NCBI GenBank assembly: GCA_037127315.1
Contig: JBBBDQ010001270.1
Coordinates: 4,303,501-4,367,500 of the forward strand
DNA: 64,000 bases
Direction of reading: 5' to 3'
From: Ascarosepion bandense
Taxonomy: Eukaryota > Mollusca > Cephalopoda > Sepiida > Sepiidae
This document shows, piece by piece, positions 42,950 to 53,556 of this stretch. The position numbers and the translations under genes are program-made. A model generated the notes under the pieces. The model saw only the letters and a list, made by a program, of their open reading frames with translations. It made no database searches and was not told the origin of the DNA. Every line of letters starts with the position of its first letter. Positions within the stretch are counted from its first letter, which is position 1.

Positions 42950-43690
42950 TTTTTTTTTCTTATCATTTCACCCCAAGCAAGGTGGTAATGCCATTGATGC
43001 GCAGGGGGCTACATAAGAGTAAAGATTAGATAGGAGGGAAGTAAAGAGAAAGACAAACCAGTTACAGAAGGTGTCAGAGAAAGAAGCAAGAGAAGGATGG
43101 GAATACAGGTGTGATGACATTTGCAAAGGTAGAGAGAAAGGAAAAAGATATACAGGGTGATGTAGAAAGAACTAGAGTCAAGCAATTCCTGGAGGTTGTA
43201 GCCATCGGGAAAGCAAGAATATGGAAGTGAGTTCCACAGGCAGGAAGTGCAAGAAAAGAAGCTGATGGAGTAGAATTGTTGTCTGCATTTGGTTGATCTA
43301 ACTATGAATGGGTGAGACCCAGTTGCCAGTCTGGTTGCACGAGTAAACTCCTGTGGCAGGGGCACCAGTAACTTAAGTTTGTTGGAGCAGAAGCCATGAA
43401 AATATTTATAGAACAGACAGAGGGAAACCACATCTCGTCAGTGAGGAAGTGGTTGGAGTCGAGCTGCCAAGCCGGTACCTATCACATTACTGATTCTCCT
43501 TTGGAGCCTGTCAAGAACACTGAGATGAACAGTGGGGGTGCCTGACCATATATTACAGCAGTATTCCATGCAGAGATGGATGGTTGATTTGTATATGTGC
43601 AAGGCGGAAAAAACATGCTGGCCCGTGACAGTGACCCAACCTTCCTAGCAATGGATTTAGCTTTGTTCATTGAAGAAGTTCTCTTCCTTA
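42950..43690 (-). mobile_element. LINE-A reverse transcriptase tail
   Basis: Poly(T) at 42951-42957, then CATTTCACCCCAAGCAAGG. The minus strand reads YKYFHGFCSNKLKLLVPLPQ and CLWNSLPYSCFPDGYNLQEL with two frameshifts. It ends upstream near GTGACCCAACCTTCC (43629). Confidence 0.9.
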
Positions 43691-43817
43691 TGCTGTTAAA
43701 TGTTCGTTGGAGAAAGTCAATGAAAGATAAACCTGAAAAGAAAAAATACATACAGTACTTTTGAGTTTAGTTCCCATTGGAGTTTGTATCAGGAAATGTG
43801 TATGCAAGAAATAAATT

Positions 43818-43858
43818 CACACCTGCACTAATTGCTACATGCAATTAGTGCAGGTGTG
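43818..43858. repeat. Perfect 18-bp inverted repeat, 5-bp loop
   Basis: CACACCTGCACTAATTGC, loop TACAT, then the exact complement. The stem is perfect, but the loop is too short for a typical animal miRNA precursor. No T-run follows that would suggest a terminator-like unit. Confidence 0.85.
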
Positions 43859-44069
43859 TATGTGAGTAGCAATAACATGGCTGTAGCCCTGGAAATGTGC
43901 TGCTTATATGTACAAGTAGAATACGCAGGAAAATAGGATTTAACATGTGAACACTGAATAACCAGTCCGGATTAACCAATCACTGCCTGCTAACATCTTG
44001 CATATGAAAACACGCATGTTATTAAAATGCGTAGGAACGAAAGTGTGAATATAATATTAAACAACCTCC

Positions 44070-44232
44070 ACCCACATCTATTGAACAGGTGAAGAGGCAC
44101 ATCCCTTGTTTCCTGTTTAGGATATGGTTTCCGGTTTTCTCTTTTCCAGTCTCTTCACTCTTATGTAGCCCCTTGCACATCAGTGGCATTACCGCCTTGC
44201 TCGGGGTGATATGATTAAAAAAAAAAAAAAAA
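44070..44232 (+). mobile_element. LINE-A 3' end
   Basis: Contains ATCCCTTGTTTCCTGTTTAG and CAGTCTCTTCACTCTTATGT, then CTTGCTCGGGGTGATATGAT and a poly(A) at 44217-44232. The first part matches the inverse of the 143-bp duplication at 50106-50380. Confidence 0.82.
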
Positions 44233-44523
44233 TGTATGGCAGTGCGGATATGTATGTGGGTGAAAAATGAGTGAACACCACAACTTTTCAAAGTATCGCT
44301 TAAACTGAAATTGAACAACTATATTTCAACTCGATAGTATTTTGATGAGTATTACGCAGGTGTTAAGATAGTGGGACCGACAAAAATCCTTCTCTGGTCA
44401 GTTTCCACGGTTTGCTGGAATTTACTGATCTCTACAAGATATACCATAACAACCGAAAATTAAGGATACCTGAAGATGTCGTTTTTCTCATAACCAAGAT
44501 GAGCACAATAGCTCAAACAAATC

Positions 44524-45300
44524 GGTGGACCTGAAAGAGACTACCACCACCTTTAAATTTGTTCTTTTTCATTTTTTTTTTTACTTTTTTCAGTGCAATC
44601 TTCTGACTGATAAAAAAAATTTGGAAAAATTTTAATATTTAAACAATTTTAGGGGGTGGGGCTCAGTTTTTCATACAACATTATAGTAAATTGATCCTCC
44701 ATTTTGGAACCACTCGCCAGTGCGACATTACCACCACCTGTAAACTTGTTGATTATCAATTTTTTTTTTACTTTTTCTGTGCAATCTTATCACTTAAACC
44801 CTAAACTTTCTGATTGACAAAAAGAATTGGTAAAAATTTCAACATTTACACAATTTTAGAGGGTGCTCTATTTTTCATACAGCCTTATAGTAAATTAATC
44901 CTGTGCAATCAACTTTTTTGCTTGCACATATTCAACTAATGAATCCTTTGCAAAATTTTTGAATAAAGCCATTCTTGGAGTTTCTGTGGAAGATGCCATC
45001 ATAAGAACTGAAGAAAAGTTGAAAAAGACAAAAACAAGAGCAACAACTCGTCTCAAATAAACCAAAACAAAGCGACCCCAACACGAGTGGTTCCAAAATC
45101 GAGGATTGATTTACTATAATGTTGTATGAGAAACTGAGCCCCACTCCCATCTAAAATTGTTTAAATATTGAAATTTTTCCAAATTTTTTTTTTATGATAG
45201 GAAACTTTATGTCATAGTCGATAAGACTGCACAGAAAAAAGTAAAAATAAAATGAAAAACAACAAATTTAAAGGTGGTGGTAGTCTCATTCAGGTCCACC
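44524..45300. mobile_element. 777-bp fold-back element with a coding-like centre
   Basis: The outer ends GGTGGACCTGAAAGAGACTA (44524) and its inverse (45281-45300) open arms of about 200 bp. A partial direct copy of the left arm (44731-44890) lies inside it. The unique centre (44912-45055, +) is open for about 48 codons: TNESFAKFLNKAILGVSVED, then AIIRTEEKLKKTKTRATTRL and a Lys plus stop. The centre is not recognised. It could be a captured host fragment. Confidence 0.8.
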
Positions 45301-45315
45301 AAAAAATCAAATGAA

Positions 45316-45405
45316 TAACTGCCTCTTCTACTCTAACAATTTCTTTTCTCGCACTTCCCTTTGTTTGCTTCCCTGATTACGACATTCTCCAAAATTTTAA
45401 TTACA
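45316..45405 (+). mobile_element. LINE-A scrap
   Basis: CTGCCTCTTCTACTCTAACA, TTTCTTTTCTCGCACTTCCC, then CGACATTCTCCAAAATTTTA: a tail fragment directly beside the fold-back. Confidence 0.7.
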
Positions 45406-45484
45406 ACATCCTATATCCTGAAGGAATGCAGCACATAGTAGAATTACTGAACAGTACAAAATAAAATGAGATATTTCTAAGTAC

Positions 45485-45625
45485 AGACAGTGGAATGAGA
45501 ACAATTTACCTCCACATATTAGATAAAAGGCTCAGTTTGAAATTCCTTCAAGGTCATTTGAACTGGCAGATACCTGAAGAAGGCCATAGCTGAAACTTCT
45601 TTTTCCCCAATTACCAATGCTGAAT
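45485..45625 (+). mobile_element. SINE S2 3' half
   Basis: AGTGGAATGAGAACAATTTA, CTCAGTTTGAAATTCC and CCTGAAGAAGGCCATAGCTG, ending at AACTTCTTTTTCC. Confidence 0.7.
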
Positions 45626-45784
45626 CATTTCATTGGCGAAATCATTCATTGTATTTTTCAGTCTGTTAAACTTGATCAATATGTCCCCATCCTAAAATTC
45701 GATAGACTTAACAGCTACTGGCTTCAATAGGTAAATAATATTGATTAACTATTGTCATTTTTTTTCTGTCTATATATTTTTTAG

Positions 45785-45902
45785 GTCACAGAGCGAAAGA
45801 CACGATGTCTACCGAACAGCTGTTTGCTACAACACGTCATGATGGCTTCAATGACGTTGTTAGAGAACGGATCTTGGCAGGCAATTATTTCCTCCTGAAA
45901 AG
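45785..45902 (+). CDS. QRSL1: QRSL1 exon, last one visible
   Basis: Completes the split Gly codon and reads [20 protein letters not shown] then [18 protein letters not shown]. This matches the animal segment YGHRxxxxxSTExMYAxTRxxGFNDVVRxRILxGNFFLLK. AG at 45783-45784; donor GTAAAA at 45903. It ends two bases into a codon. The remaining roughly 140 residues (the LTPT and NMAG-containing C-terminal half of the amidase domain) were not found up to 64000. Confidence 0.97.
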
Positions 45903-47059
45903 GTAAAATACTGTCTCTGTTGCAATCCATGCTACCAGGGTTGAATGGATTCATCTTGATTGGGGGTCCTTAGGGAGGTGATTTGTAACCATCACTATCT
46001 TACCAACATTTAGTTCTTCATACCTACACTTAAACGTTACAAATTAAAATAAGCACCACTGACTCAAAGGCGTTCAACAAAATACGCCACAAAGAATTGA
46101 TGGATTATTCGGGAGCCTTGACATATTTGGGAAAGGCATAAGAGCAGCCTTCAAGATTTTAAAAAGAAATCACTCAACCAGCAGTCAAGAGTGAGGGAAA
46201 ATTTACTTGCCCCAAAATCATTTTACTCAACTGACTCCATTTTCTTAATAATCGCCTTACGTAAACATAGTGTGAATTGTTGACAGAAAACAAAACATGA
46301 AATTTTAATTAAAATTTCAAATGTGTTAAAAAGGATTTTTAAAAATTTTTAAAATAATAACAACAAAATTTGATTTTTCCTCTTAATAATAGCAGAAAGA
46401 TTTTGATGATAAAACTTTGTTTTTATTAAGTTTGGGCCCTTTTAACATCATGATATGCTGTTTTATTTTTATTTTTTTTTTTTGCAATTGAGTGAAGGTA
46501 CCTAATTGTAGTTTCTTTCTTCTGTTTGACTACAACCTTCATCTCATAGATGATAAAAAATAACAAATCTGATTTTCTCAACGATTTTCTATAAAAAATT
46601 ACTTATTTGTATAATTTGTTTTTCAGTGAGTGGTTGAAAGAAGTATGCGTATCTTTTTTCTTTCTTTCAAATGTTCGGTTTTACTTTTTGTAAGCAGGTA
46701 GGAAAATGTTGAATTAAGGATAATATTTTCCCAAATGAGTTTCTAAGCGTCTGTGAGCGTCTTTAATCTGGGTGACAGAGATTTTGGCTCCACTCTGGAA
46801 GCGTTAATTAAACGAATGTTTACACTGACTGGGACGATAAAAGCAAGACAGAGTTCAATAATATCATTGTAGGTCATTCGAAGTAACTTGTGAATCTTCA
46901 ATGGTGTATTTTGGGTTGTAAAAGGAATCAAATTTCCTTTTTCTGTATTTGAAGGGACACGTTTCATTGCAAGATTTTTAATTGGCTGTGGACGAGTAAA
47001 GCAATACAATTTTAATCGCTCAACTAAAATTTTAATTCACTGATTCAATTGGGTGAGTG
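45903..47059 (+). other. Probable QRSL1 intron, unassigned
   Basis: No repeat family recognised. A minus-strand open frame of 88 residues (46743-47009, MYCFTRPQPIKNLAMKRVPS) looks moderately protein-like, but I cannot identify it. It may be an old transposon fragment. Confidence 0.4.
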
Positions 47060-48045
47060 AAATTTCAAAAGCTGCATAAGAGTGATCAAGAATCTTTACT
47101 GGCAGCAAACCGTCCGTATACAGACAGGTAACGAATTCAGTAGATATATAAAGATAGAAAGGGATGTAAGACAAGGATGTGTCTTTTCACCGGATCTATT
47201 CAACTTCTGAGGACCCTAGGTATGCCAGGATTTGTCATCAGAGTCTACAATTTGAACAACATAAGGTATGCAGCTGATACAGTGCTGATAGCAGACATGG
47301 AAAGGAAACTACAAGACCTCTTACAGAAGGTAACCTGAAGAGAGTGACAAGAAAGGACTACAAATAAACTGCAAGAAAACCGAATGCATGATTATCAGCA
47401 AAAAGAGCAGCCCGAAATATGCCAAATACAGGTGGGGGATACTAAAATCAAGCAGATAGAAAAATTTAAATAACTGAGAAGTGTTCTAGCAGAAGACAGA
47501 AAGTGCAACAGAGATCCAAATTGGCATGGCAAAGGACGCATTCCAGAAGCTGAGTAGAGTATTAAGACACAGGAAACTTTCACTAGAAACAAAGAAGAGA
47601 GTACTGGATTGCTATGTGATGTCAGTTCTTCAATGTGGCAATGAATGCTGGACAATATCATCAAAGATGAAGGAAAAACTTGAAGCAACTGAAATGTGGT
47701 TCTACAGAAGAATGCCGCAGATATCATGAACCAAGCATGTGAGCAATGATGAGGTGTTGGAAAGGACGGAAATGAAAAGGAAATTAATACAGAAAGAGAC
47801 TGCTAAAGTTCCTGGGACATGCAATGAGGAAGGAGGGCTTGGAAAATCTGATACTAACAGGCCAGATAGAGGAAAGAAGAGACAGGGGATAACATATTTG
47901 AAGGGCCTGAGCAGGTGGATGGCAGAACGGGGGTTGCGTGGTGTAACAGGAGGAAGCGTGCTAAGAGCTACCAAGGATAGGGACGTGTGAAAAGCCATGA
48001 TCACTTACATCCTGAAAGGACAAGGCACATAGAAGAAGAAGACTA
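47060..48045 (+). mobile_element. LINE-B: reverse transcriptase palm and tail, inactivated
   Basis: The polymerase region includes RYAADTVLIADMERKLQDLL near 47267. The second residue of the usual YADD catalytic box is kept but the third is Ala, so the catalytic aspartate pair is lost. The tail frame at 47526 reads MAKDAFQKLSRVLRHRKLSL, ETKKRVLDCYVMSVLQCGNE and CWTISSKMKEKLEATEMWFY. The 3' end is AAGGCACATAGAAGAAGAAG at about 48045. It is also frameshifted and 5' truncated. Confidence 0.92.
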
Positions 48046-48169
48046 TTAAGGGATGCCAAACTTTTTGTCATTCCAAAGTTTCTTTTTTTTTTTTCTTTTT
48101 TTTTTCCATCCAAATTCGTGAATTTTTCTTCATGCTAAGACTTAAAAAAAATATTCCCAAGTTGATGTT

Positions 48170-48375
48170 AGTCTTAGGTATGATAAACTACATCTAGCAG
48201 CAAAGGCCATGATTGGAAAACCAAAAGTAGCACTTGTTAGGGCCCCAGCTATGGGCATATAGTGAGGATCCCCAAACAACAACAAAACACTTTAAAAGTA
48301 TAAAAATATACTATTATAGTAAAATTGACTTGCAATTTATTTTTATATAAAAACTACCAACAATACACAGTTTTA
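48170..48375 (+). mobile_element. Retroposon R, diverged
   Basis: TAGGTATGATAAACTACATC, GCCCCAGCTATGGGCATATA, and CAAAACACTTTAAAAGTATA. Its middle is deleted. Confidence 0.65.
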
Positions 48376-48379
48376 GACG

Positions 48380-48520
48380 AAATGGAAAACAAAAAGGACA
48401 CTTATAATTAACATCAGAAAGAGACATTTAAAATTTCGAGGAAAGCGGGCTTAGAGAATTTTGCACACACAAGGCATATTGAAAGCAGGCGGGACAAAGA
48501 AAAACTATGCATAGTCTACC
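48380..48520 (+). mobile_element. LINE-B scrap
   Basis: AAAACAAAAAGGACACTTAT, GGAAAGCGGGCTTAGAGAAT and GAAAGCAGGCGGGACAAAG resemble the KRxLxxxIRxRxLKFxGHxMRKEGLEN segment. Confidence 0.65.
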
Positions 48521-48524
48521 TGGG

Positions 48525-48640
48525 GTCCTGGGTATGACCTAAAACTACATCCAACAAAAAAGGCTTGAGTAAGGGACACAATTAGGATGCCCCAAACCAT
48601 TGTTACCTACAGGTGATCCCTGGCAAGGATCTAGCACCTG
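48525..48640 (+). mobile_element. Retroposon R, 5' scrap
   Basis: GGGGTCCTGGGTATGACCTA, AACTACATCCAACAAAAAAG and GATCCCTGGCAAGGATCTAG. Confidence 0.55.
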
Positions 48641-48755
48641 TTTGCTATTTGCCATTGTTATTTGTGTGTAAGTGAATGCAATGAATTTGACTGGAATTTG
48701 AACTCAGCTTTCAGATTCTCATTCTGTGCCAATATCCATTGTACCACAACACATC
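48641..48755 (-). mobile_element. SINE S1 head only
   Basis: TTTGTGTGTAAGTGAATGCA, GACTGGAATTTGAACTCAGC and ATATCCATTGTACCACAAC: the tRNA-derived head on the minus strand without body or hairpin. Confidence 0.8.
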
Positions 48756-48989
48756 TCCAAAAAAGTACCCACTAAAAATAACGTTCATAGAAATGATGTT
48801 GGATTTCAAAAATCTATTTAAAAATTGTTTGTTTCACAGATGAAAATAAAGTTGACGGATATAGATTTAAAAGTTCTCAACAAAAGGTTTGTATTTCTTA
48901 AGTAATTAAGCTTTCCTTATCATGACAGTTTATTATAACCTAATATGGACAGGTACATTTCATCTACAGGATTGTTTCTTCTGATGAAA

Positions 48990-49452
48990 ATAGGTCCTGG
49001 GCATGACGGTAAACTGCATCCGGCAGCAAGACCTCTGATTAGGAGGTTGTGAGGAGCATGGAACCACCTCTTAATTGCTGTTGTTTCCAGGTCCACCCTG
49101 ACCCGGAGTGGTAGCACCTGTTAGGGTCCCAGCTATGGGCAAATAGTTAACCCCCAAACTGGGGTCAAAACACTATGAAAGTATAAATGTAGACTTTTAT
49201 AGAAATATATACATAAAAATAGACTTCTATAGGAAAATATACGTTTTTGAAGAAAAAATATTACCAACAATACATTTTTGAATACAAAGCTGGAAGACAT
49301 CTTCAGTTTTCTAAAATAAAAAAAATTTTCTTCAAAATCTGACTCAGTCAACCTTCTTACTATAACTGAACATTAAAAAATATACATTAAAACCCTACCG
49401 TTTTGGCACTAAATAACCCACAGTGGTTGATATGCGGTTAAACAAAACTCAA
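48990..49452 (+). mobile_element. Retroposon R, near full length
   Basis: From TAGGTCCTGGGCATGACGGT to AAATAACCCACAGTGGTTGA and TTAAACAAAACTCAAACTC. It has slightly fewer AT-rich internal repeats than the 57432 copy. Confidence 0.88.
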
Positions 49453-49464
49453 ACTCTGATGGAA

Positions 49465-49600
49465 ATAGGGAGTGTAGGTTTGGATGGATGGCAGAGCAGT
49501 GTTTGAGTGGGGTAACAGGAGAAAATGTGCCAAGAGCCACTAGGGATAAGGAGATGTGGAAGGCTGTGATCAGTGGCAATTGTGGAACTCTGAAAGTGGT
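49465..49600 (+). mobile_element. LINE-B 3' end scrap
   Basis: One frame reads MAEQCLSGVTGENVPRATRD then KEMWKAVISG, matching the LINE-B terminus (WMAExGLxxVxxxxxLRATxDRxxWKAM). Confidence 0.78.
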
Positions 49601-49721
49601 GGGGCCAAATAGGGGACAAGATTTTTCTGAGGAGGAAGGAGGGAAACTCAAGCAATGTCTTCATTTTAATACTACAATTCTATCGTATACACAACTTAGG
49701 AATGCTTTTGAGTATAAGAAT

Positions 49722-49998
49722 GCTCAGTCAGTTAAGTACTATACGTAATACCCGCTTGGGTGATCATGTCTCAAAAGAGACATCACTGACTGGACAGAAG
49801 GTTATCCTGCAGTAGGTTGCCATTACTTTCTGCGGTAGACTGGTTGCCAGCCAAGGCTATTGGACCATATCTGTCATGTTATTTAATGCATAACTGAAGG
49901 GAAGAGACAGATTAATACCTTTTCCAAGAGTATTTGTGAGTAAGTAAATGCAAGGAATTCAAACTTGGCTCCCCGATTTCTCATTCCAAGTACATTAC
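49722..49998 (-). mobile_element. SINE S1
   Basis: TCAGTCAGTTAAGTACTATA, hairpin TCATGTCTCAAAAGAGACATCA (one base off), GGTTGCCAGCCAAGGCTATT, and a shortened head. Confidence 0.88.
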
Positions 49999-50036
49999 TT
50001 CACTAAATTAAACGGAATAACTTTCCCTTCAAAGTA

Positions 50037-50380
50037 GTTTTTTTTTTAATCATATCACCCCAAGCAAGGTGGTAACATCACTGATGTGCAGGGGGCTACA
50101 TAGGAGTGAGAAGATTGGAAAAGAGAAAACCGGAACCCGCATCTTAAACAGGAAACAAGGGATGAGCCTCTTCACCTGTTCAACAGACATGGGTGGAGTG
50201 TGAACTGGGCAATAGTTTAGTCTATCTACTCCAATTGAAAAAAAAAAGTGAGAAGATTGGAAAATAGAAAACCGGAAACCGCATCCTAAACAGGAAACAA
50301 GGGATGAGCCTCTTCACCTGTTCAATAGACATGGGTGGAGTGTGAACTGGGTAATAGTTTAGTCTATCTACTCCAATTGC
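50037..50380 (-). mobile_element. LINE-A 3' end with a 143-bp tandem duplication
   Basis: Poly(T) at 50039-50047, then CATATCACCCCAAGCAAGGT. From 50106 a 143-bp unit (GTGAGAAGATTGGAAAAGAG ... TAGTCTATCTACTCCAATTG) is repeated directly at 50249 with very few changes. A poly(A) of about nine bases separates the units. Confidence 0.85.
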
Positions 50381-50599
50381 CCTTTTTTCCACTCTTAAGC
50401 TGTTAGAACACCAGAGAGGTTAATTTCAAAACAAAATCAAAGAGCAAGTACTAACATCAGTACTAGCAGAAATGTGTGATTTGTCTGCTCTAACTTTTTT
50501 CCTTTAAAAAAAATTTTGAAGCACGGAAAAATAAATGCAAGAAAACATATAAATGCAGAAATAAAATAATACAACAAAATCACAAAATGCTGTGGGCAC

Positions 50600-50655
50600 T
50601 ATCTTCTTCTATGTGCCCTGTCCCTTCAGGACGTAGGCGATCATGGCCCTCCACT
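50600..50655 (-). mobile_element. LINE-B 3' terminus scrap
   Basis: ATCTTCTTCTATGTGCCCTG and GGACGTAGGCGATCATGG are the antisense of the LINE-B end. Confidence 0.65.
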
Positions 50656-51038
50656 TATAGCCGTACAAAAATCCCCTAAAAAAATTAATTCGTATTTTCA
50701 GTAAAGTCTGACCATACGATCAAGAAGCTACTTTGAAATAAGGAAATAATTTAAATAATATAATTTTTCCATGATCCTGAAACAAAACATCAAATAGGGC
50801 AGCTGGATTGACACAGACCCAAGTTAACATACATGCTATATTACATATTTCTCTAAGATGTTTTATTTTGTTTGTTTTTCTTTCAAACTGATCTTTGTAT
50901 GTGTCCTTAAAATGAAAAAGAAAATGCAGAGGGAAAAGTGCTGAAGATCAAATCTTATCAAAATCAGAGACTAATTAGTTTTATAAATTATTGAAGCTTA
51001 TAAAAGTTGGGGGGGGGGTAACCGAGTGATTAGCCAAA

Positions 51039-51250
51039 ATTCGGGGGTGGGGCTTAGGCCCCTTCTGTCCCCATCAAAGAATTGCCACTAAGCATGATCA
51101 CCTATGTTCTGAAGGGACACAATAAATAGAAGAAGAAGAAACTTTGGTTCCTATTTAGCGGCACAAGTTTCTTTAGCAGGACTTTACAATTTAGGCCAGT
51201 TGGTATTTCACTGTTTAAGAGAATAAAAAAATCAACTCTTAACATGTGTA
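51039..51250 (+). repeat. Dispersed repeat, copy 1 of 2, with LINE-B terminus
   Basis: Matches 53557-53750 over about 200 bp (GGGGCTTAGGCCCCTTCTGT, TGATCACCTATGTTCTGAAG, GCACAAGTTTCTTTAGCAGG, CTGTTTAAGAGAATAAAAAA). A G10 run lies at 51009-51018. Sequence 51251-51780 is unassigned. Confidence 0.7.
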
Positions 51251-51844
51251 CCACATAGCATTTATCATAATAAGAAACCAGTGGAATACTAAATGTTTCT
51301 CGCTGCAGGAAAAGAAAAGATTTATTTAGCAGTGCTTATCTAAGAAAAAGCAAATGATTGTCACTGATCTGTAACTAATGTCACGACTAGAATCTAAACA
51401 CAAGCCTTGAAGGCAGTGATATAATTGTCCGCTTTTCTAAGGTTCTCAGCCTTATCAGTGACTTCAATGAAACAGGCCTTGTAAATATGCTCTACTCATA
51501 AATGATGTGGATAGCAAAATAATGACTCTCTTAAAAATGACCCCCTCTCACTCCACTCAACAATGGGCATTGGGCGTGTTTCCACTGGCAACAATCAGCT
51601 CAAAGTGGAAAACCATGAAACAAATAAAATTCATGTTTATCATATAACAAGTTGGCTCATGTCAGTAAAAAAAACTGCAAAATATTTATATTGAAATGGC
51701 ATATAAAATGATGGCAACATATATATATTGATGTACCTACTATCAAGTATCTTACATTAAGACATAAAAAAAAATAATCCAAACCCCTGAACATGACTGA
51801 AGAGAAATATATATATATATATAGTCAGAAAGAGACAGAACGCA

Positions 51845-51961
51845 TAGATTTTAAACCCACTGTTCCAGCATTTACTTTTATAAAAAGTGCTCAATACAGA
51901 GTAGAGCTTTATATTGTAATAGTTGTTACAACTATTACAATATATATATATATATATATAT
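51845..51961 (+). repeat. Microsatellite-linked repeat with TGCTCAATA motif
   Basis: AAACCCACTGTTCCAGCATT and AAAAAGTGCTCAATACA lead into a (TA)n run at 51940-51961. A second copy is at 52435-52520. Confidence 0.65.
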
Positions 51962-52069
51962 ACACATTCAGGTTTCAGTCTCAGCTTGAGGCAAAACGGT
52001 TAATCTATCTGAACCGAAGAGCTGATACAGAAAAACAGGCCTGTCTGCAGATGTTTTCTTTATACATAC

Positions 52070-52070
<1 letters not shown>
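51962..52070 (+). mobile_element. SINE S3 fragment
   Basis: GGTTTCAGTCTCAGCTTGAG then GCTGATACAGAAAAACAGGC and CTGTCTGCAGATG match the S3 3' body, and a (TA)n tail follows. Confidence 0.55.

Positions 52071-52072
<2 letters not shown>

Positions 52073-52112
<40 letters not shown>
52073..52112. repeat. (TA)n microsatellite
   Basis: TA run with a short CA end. A further TA run is at 52374-52402. Confidence 0.95.
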
Positions 52113-52123
<11 letters not shown>

Positions 52124-52369
52124 ATGCTCTATATTATAATAGAGATGATATATTCTTCACTATTGAACGACATAATGCAAAAAAATAATATAAGGCACTG
52201 TTAAAGAGCGAACATGCTGCAAGAGTTTTCATAACTGGTAGTAAAGTTTAATAACTGGTAGTAGAGAGAATGAACTGAGCCTATACTTCATCAGTATTGT
52301 CTCTCTCTCTCCCTATGTGTGACAAGAAGAAAATACATATACACAATGGTCTTTATTATAATAGTGAGG

Positions 52370-52407
<38 letters not shown>

Positions 52408-52434
52408 TATAAGGAAGCCAGGGAACAGATAGAT

Positions 52435-52518
52435 TAAAAACCTACTGTTCATGCATTTACTTTAATAAAGAGTGCTCAATAAAAAGCAAAGCTTAATATT
52501 GTAACTTAGTTATTGCAA
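52435..52518 (+). repeat. Microsatellite-linked repeat, second copy
   Basis: ACCTACTGTTCATGCATTTA and AAAGAGTGCTCAATAAA parallel 51845-51930. Confidence 0.65.
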
Positions 52519-52778
52519 TGATTTATTTGAACATTATATTTTATCGATACTCGTATTTAAGTAGATATTCTGTTTTTAATTAAACAGTATTATATATTTA
52601 TAACTACCGGCCTGATTATTTACGATAATTTTTTATCACAAAAATAATTATTTCATAATAAAAATTTATCATAAATAATCAGGCCGGTATTTATAAATAT
52701 ATAATACTGTTTAATTAAAACAGAATATCTACTGAAATACGAGTATCGATAAAAAATAATGTTCAAACAAATTATTTC
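52519..52778. mobile_element. 260-bp palindromic fold-back
   Basis: The left arm holds TATCGATACTCGTATTTAAG and ACCGGCCTGATTATTTACGA. The right arm is its inverse, ending AATAATGTTCAAACAAATT. A short AT spacer lies near 52640. Arms are about 120 bp with few mismatches. No coding frame. Confidence 0.88.
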
Positions 52779-53300
52779 AAATTGTGAGTGGTTTTGTAAC
52801 CAAGTTTCGTTAATCTTCGTTAATTTCTGAAATTTTGTTATTACAGTGGTTTATAAAAGCACGTTCTAACCTTGAAACTGAACTTTGGATCTTAAAATGG
52901 ATGATTTATCAGGGATGTGACTTTGATAACATCAGCTACATGATATGATCCTAATTGGCAGAACCGTTGGGAAGTGCCTGAAAACTATGCCACATGTTAA
53001 CACAAGTGTTGTTAGCAAAAGATGAAACTGTTTGAAAGGCATTGACAGTTTTGCTGGCATGGCACCACAAGTCATTTTGACTGAGGGTTCATGTCTACTG
53101 AATTTGTTCAACTACTGACCCCACCAGGTTATGATTTCTCTCAAAAACTGTAACTACGGCCTGCTCAGCATCTAAATCCCATCATATCCAATGGAGTATA
53201 AGCCCTTGACAAACCCTCACCATCAATGAGGGGTTTGTCGATGCTTATGTAAATTGTAATTTTTACAGTAAGAAGTGTTGACCCTATGTCAACCCCTTTA
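52779..53300. other. Unassigned sequence
   Basis: No gene. Parts (GGGAAGTGCCTGAAAACTAT at about 52970) loosely resemble GAGAAGTTCCTGAAAACCAT near 54873, so an unnamed repeat may exist in both places. Confidence 0.4.
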
Positions 53301-53304
53301 TCTT

Positions 53305-53490
53305 CCAGGCGAGGTAGACTGATTGCCAACTAAATCTGTTTAACCCATAGCTGGGGAGAGAAGAAATGGATTAATACCTTTTCCAAGGGTATTTGTACGT
53401 AAGTAAATACAACAAATTCATATGGAATCTAAACTCGGGTCTCCGGTTTCTTGTTCCGAGCTGATATCCACTGCACCACAACACACATCC
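53305..53490 (-). mobile_element. SINE S1, 3'-truncated
   Basis: GGCGAGGTAGACTGATTGCC, TTTCCAAGGGTATTTGTACG and CCACTGCACCACAACAC. The hairpin end is missing. Confidence 0.82.
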
Positions 53491-53556
53491 TCTCTGCTCA
53501 GTTTAGACTACAAATGGGCTGTGTGGGTGTTGAAGAAATTCAAACATATCTGAGCA

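Noticed and set aside
46743..47009. 88-codon minus-strand frame in the last intron
   Set aside because: No recognised domain, no paralogue in the window, no splice or promoter support. Kept only as a note.
51793..52188. 131-codon frame rich in Tyr and Ile
   Set aside because: Mostly translated (TA)n, crossing SINE and repeat fragments.
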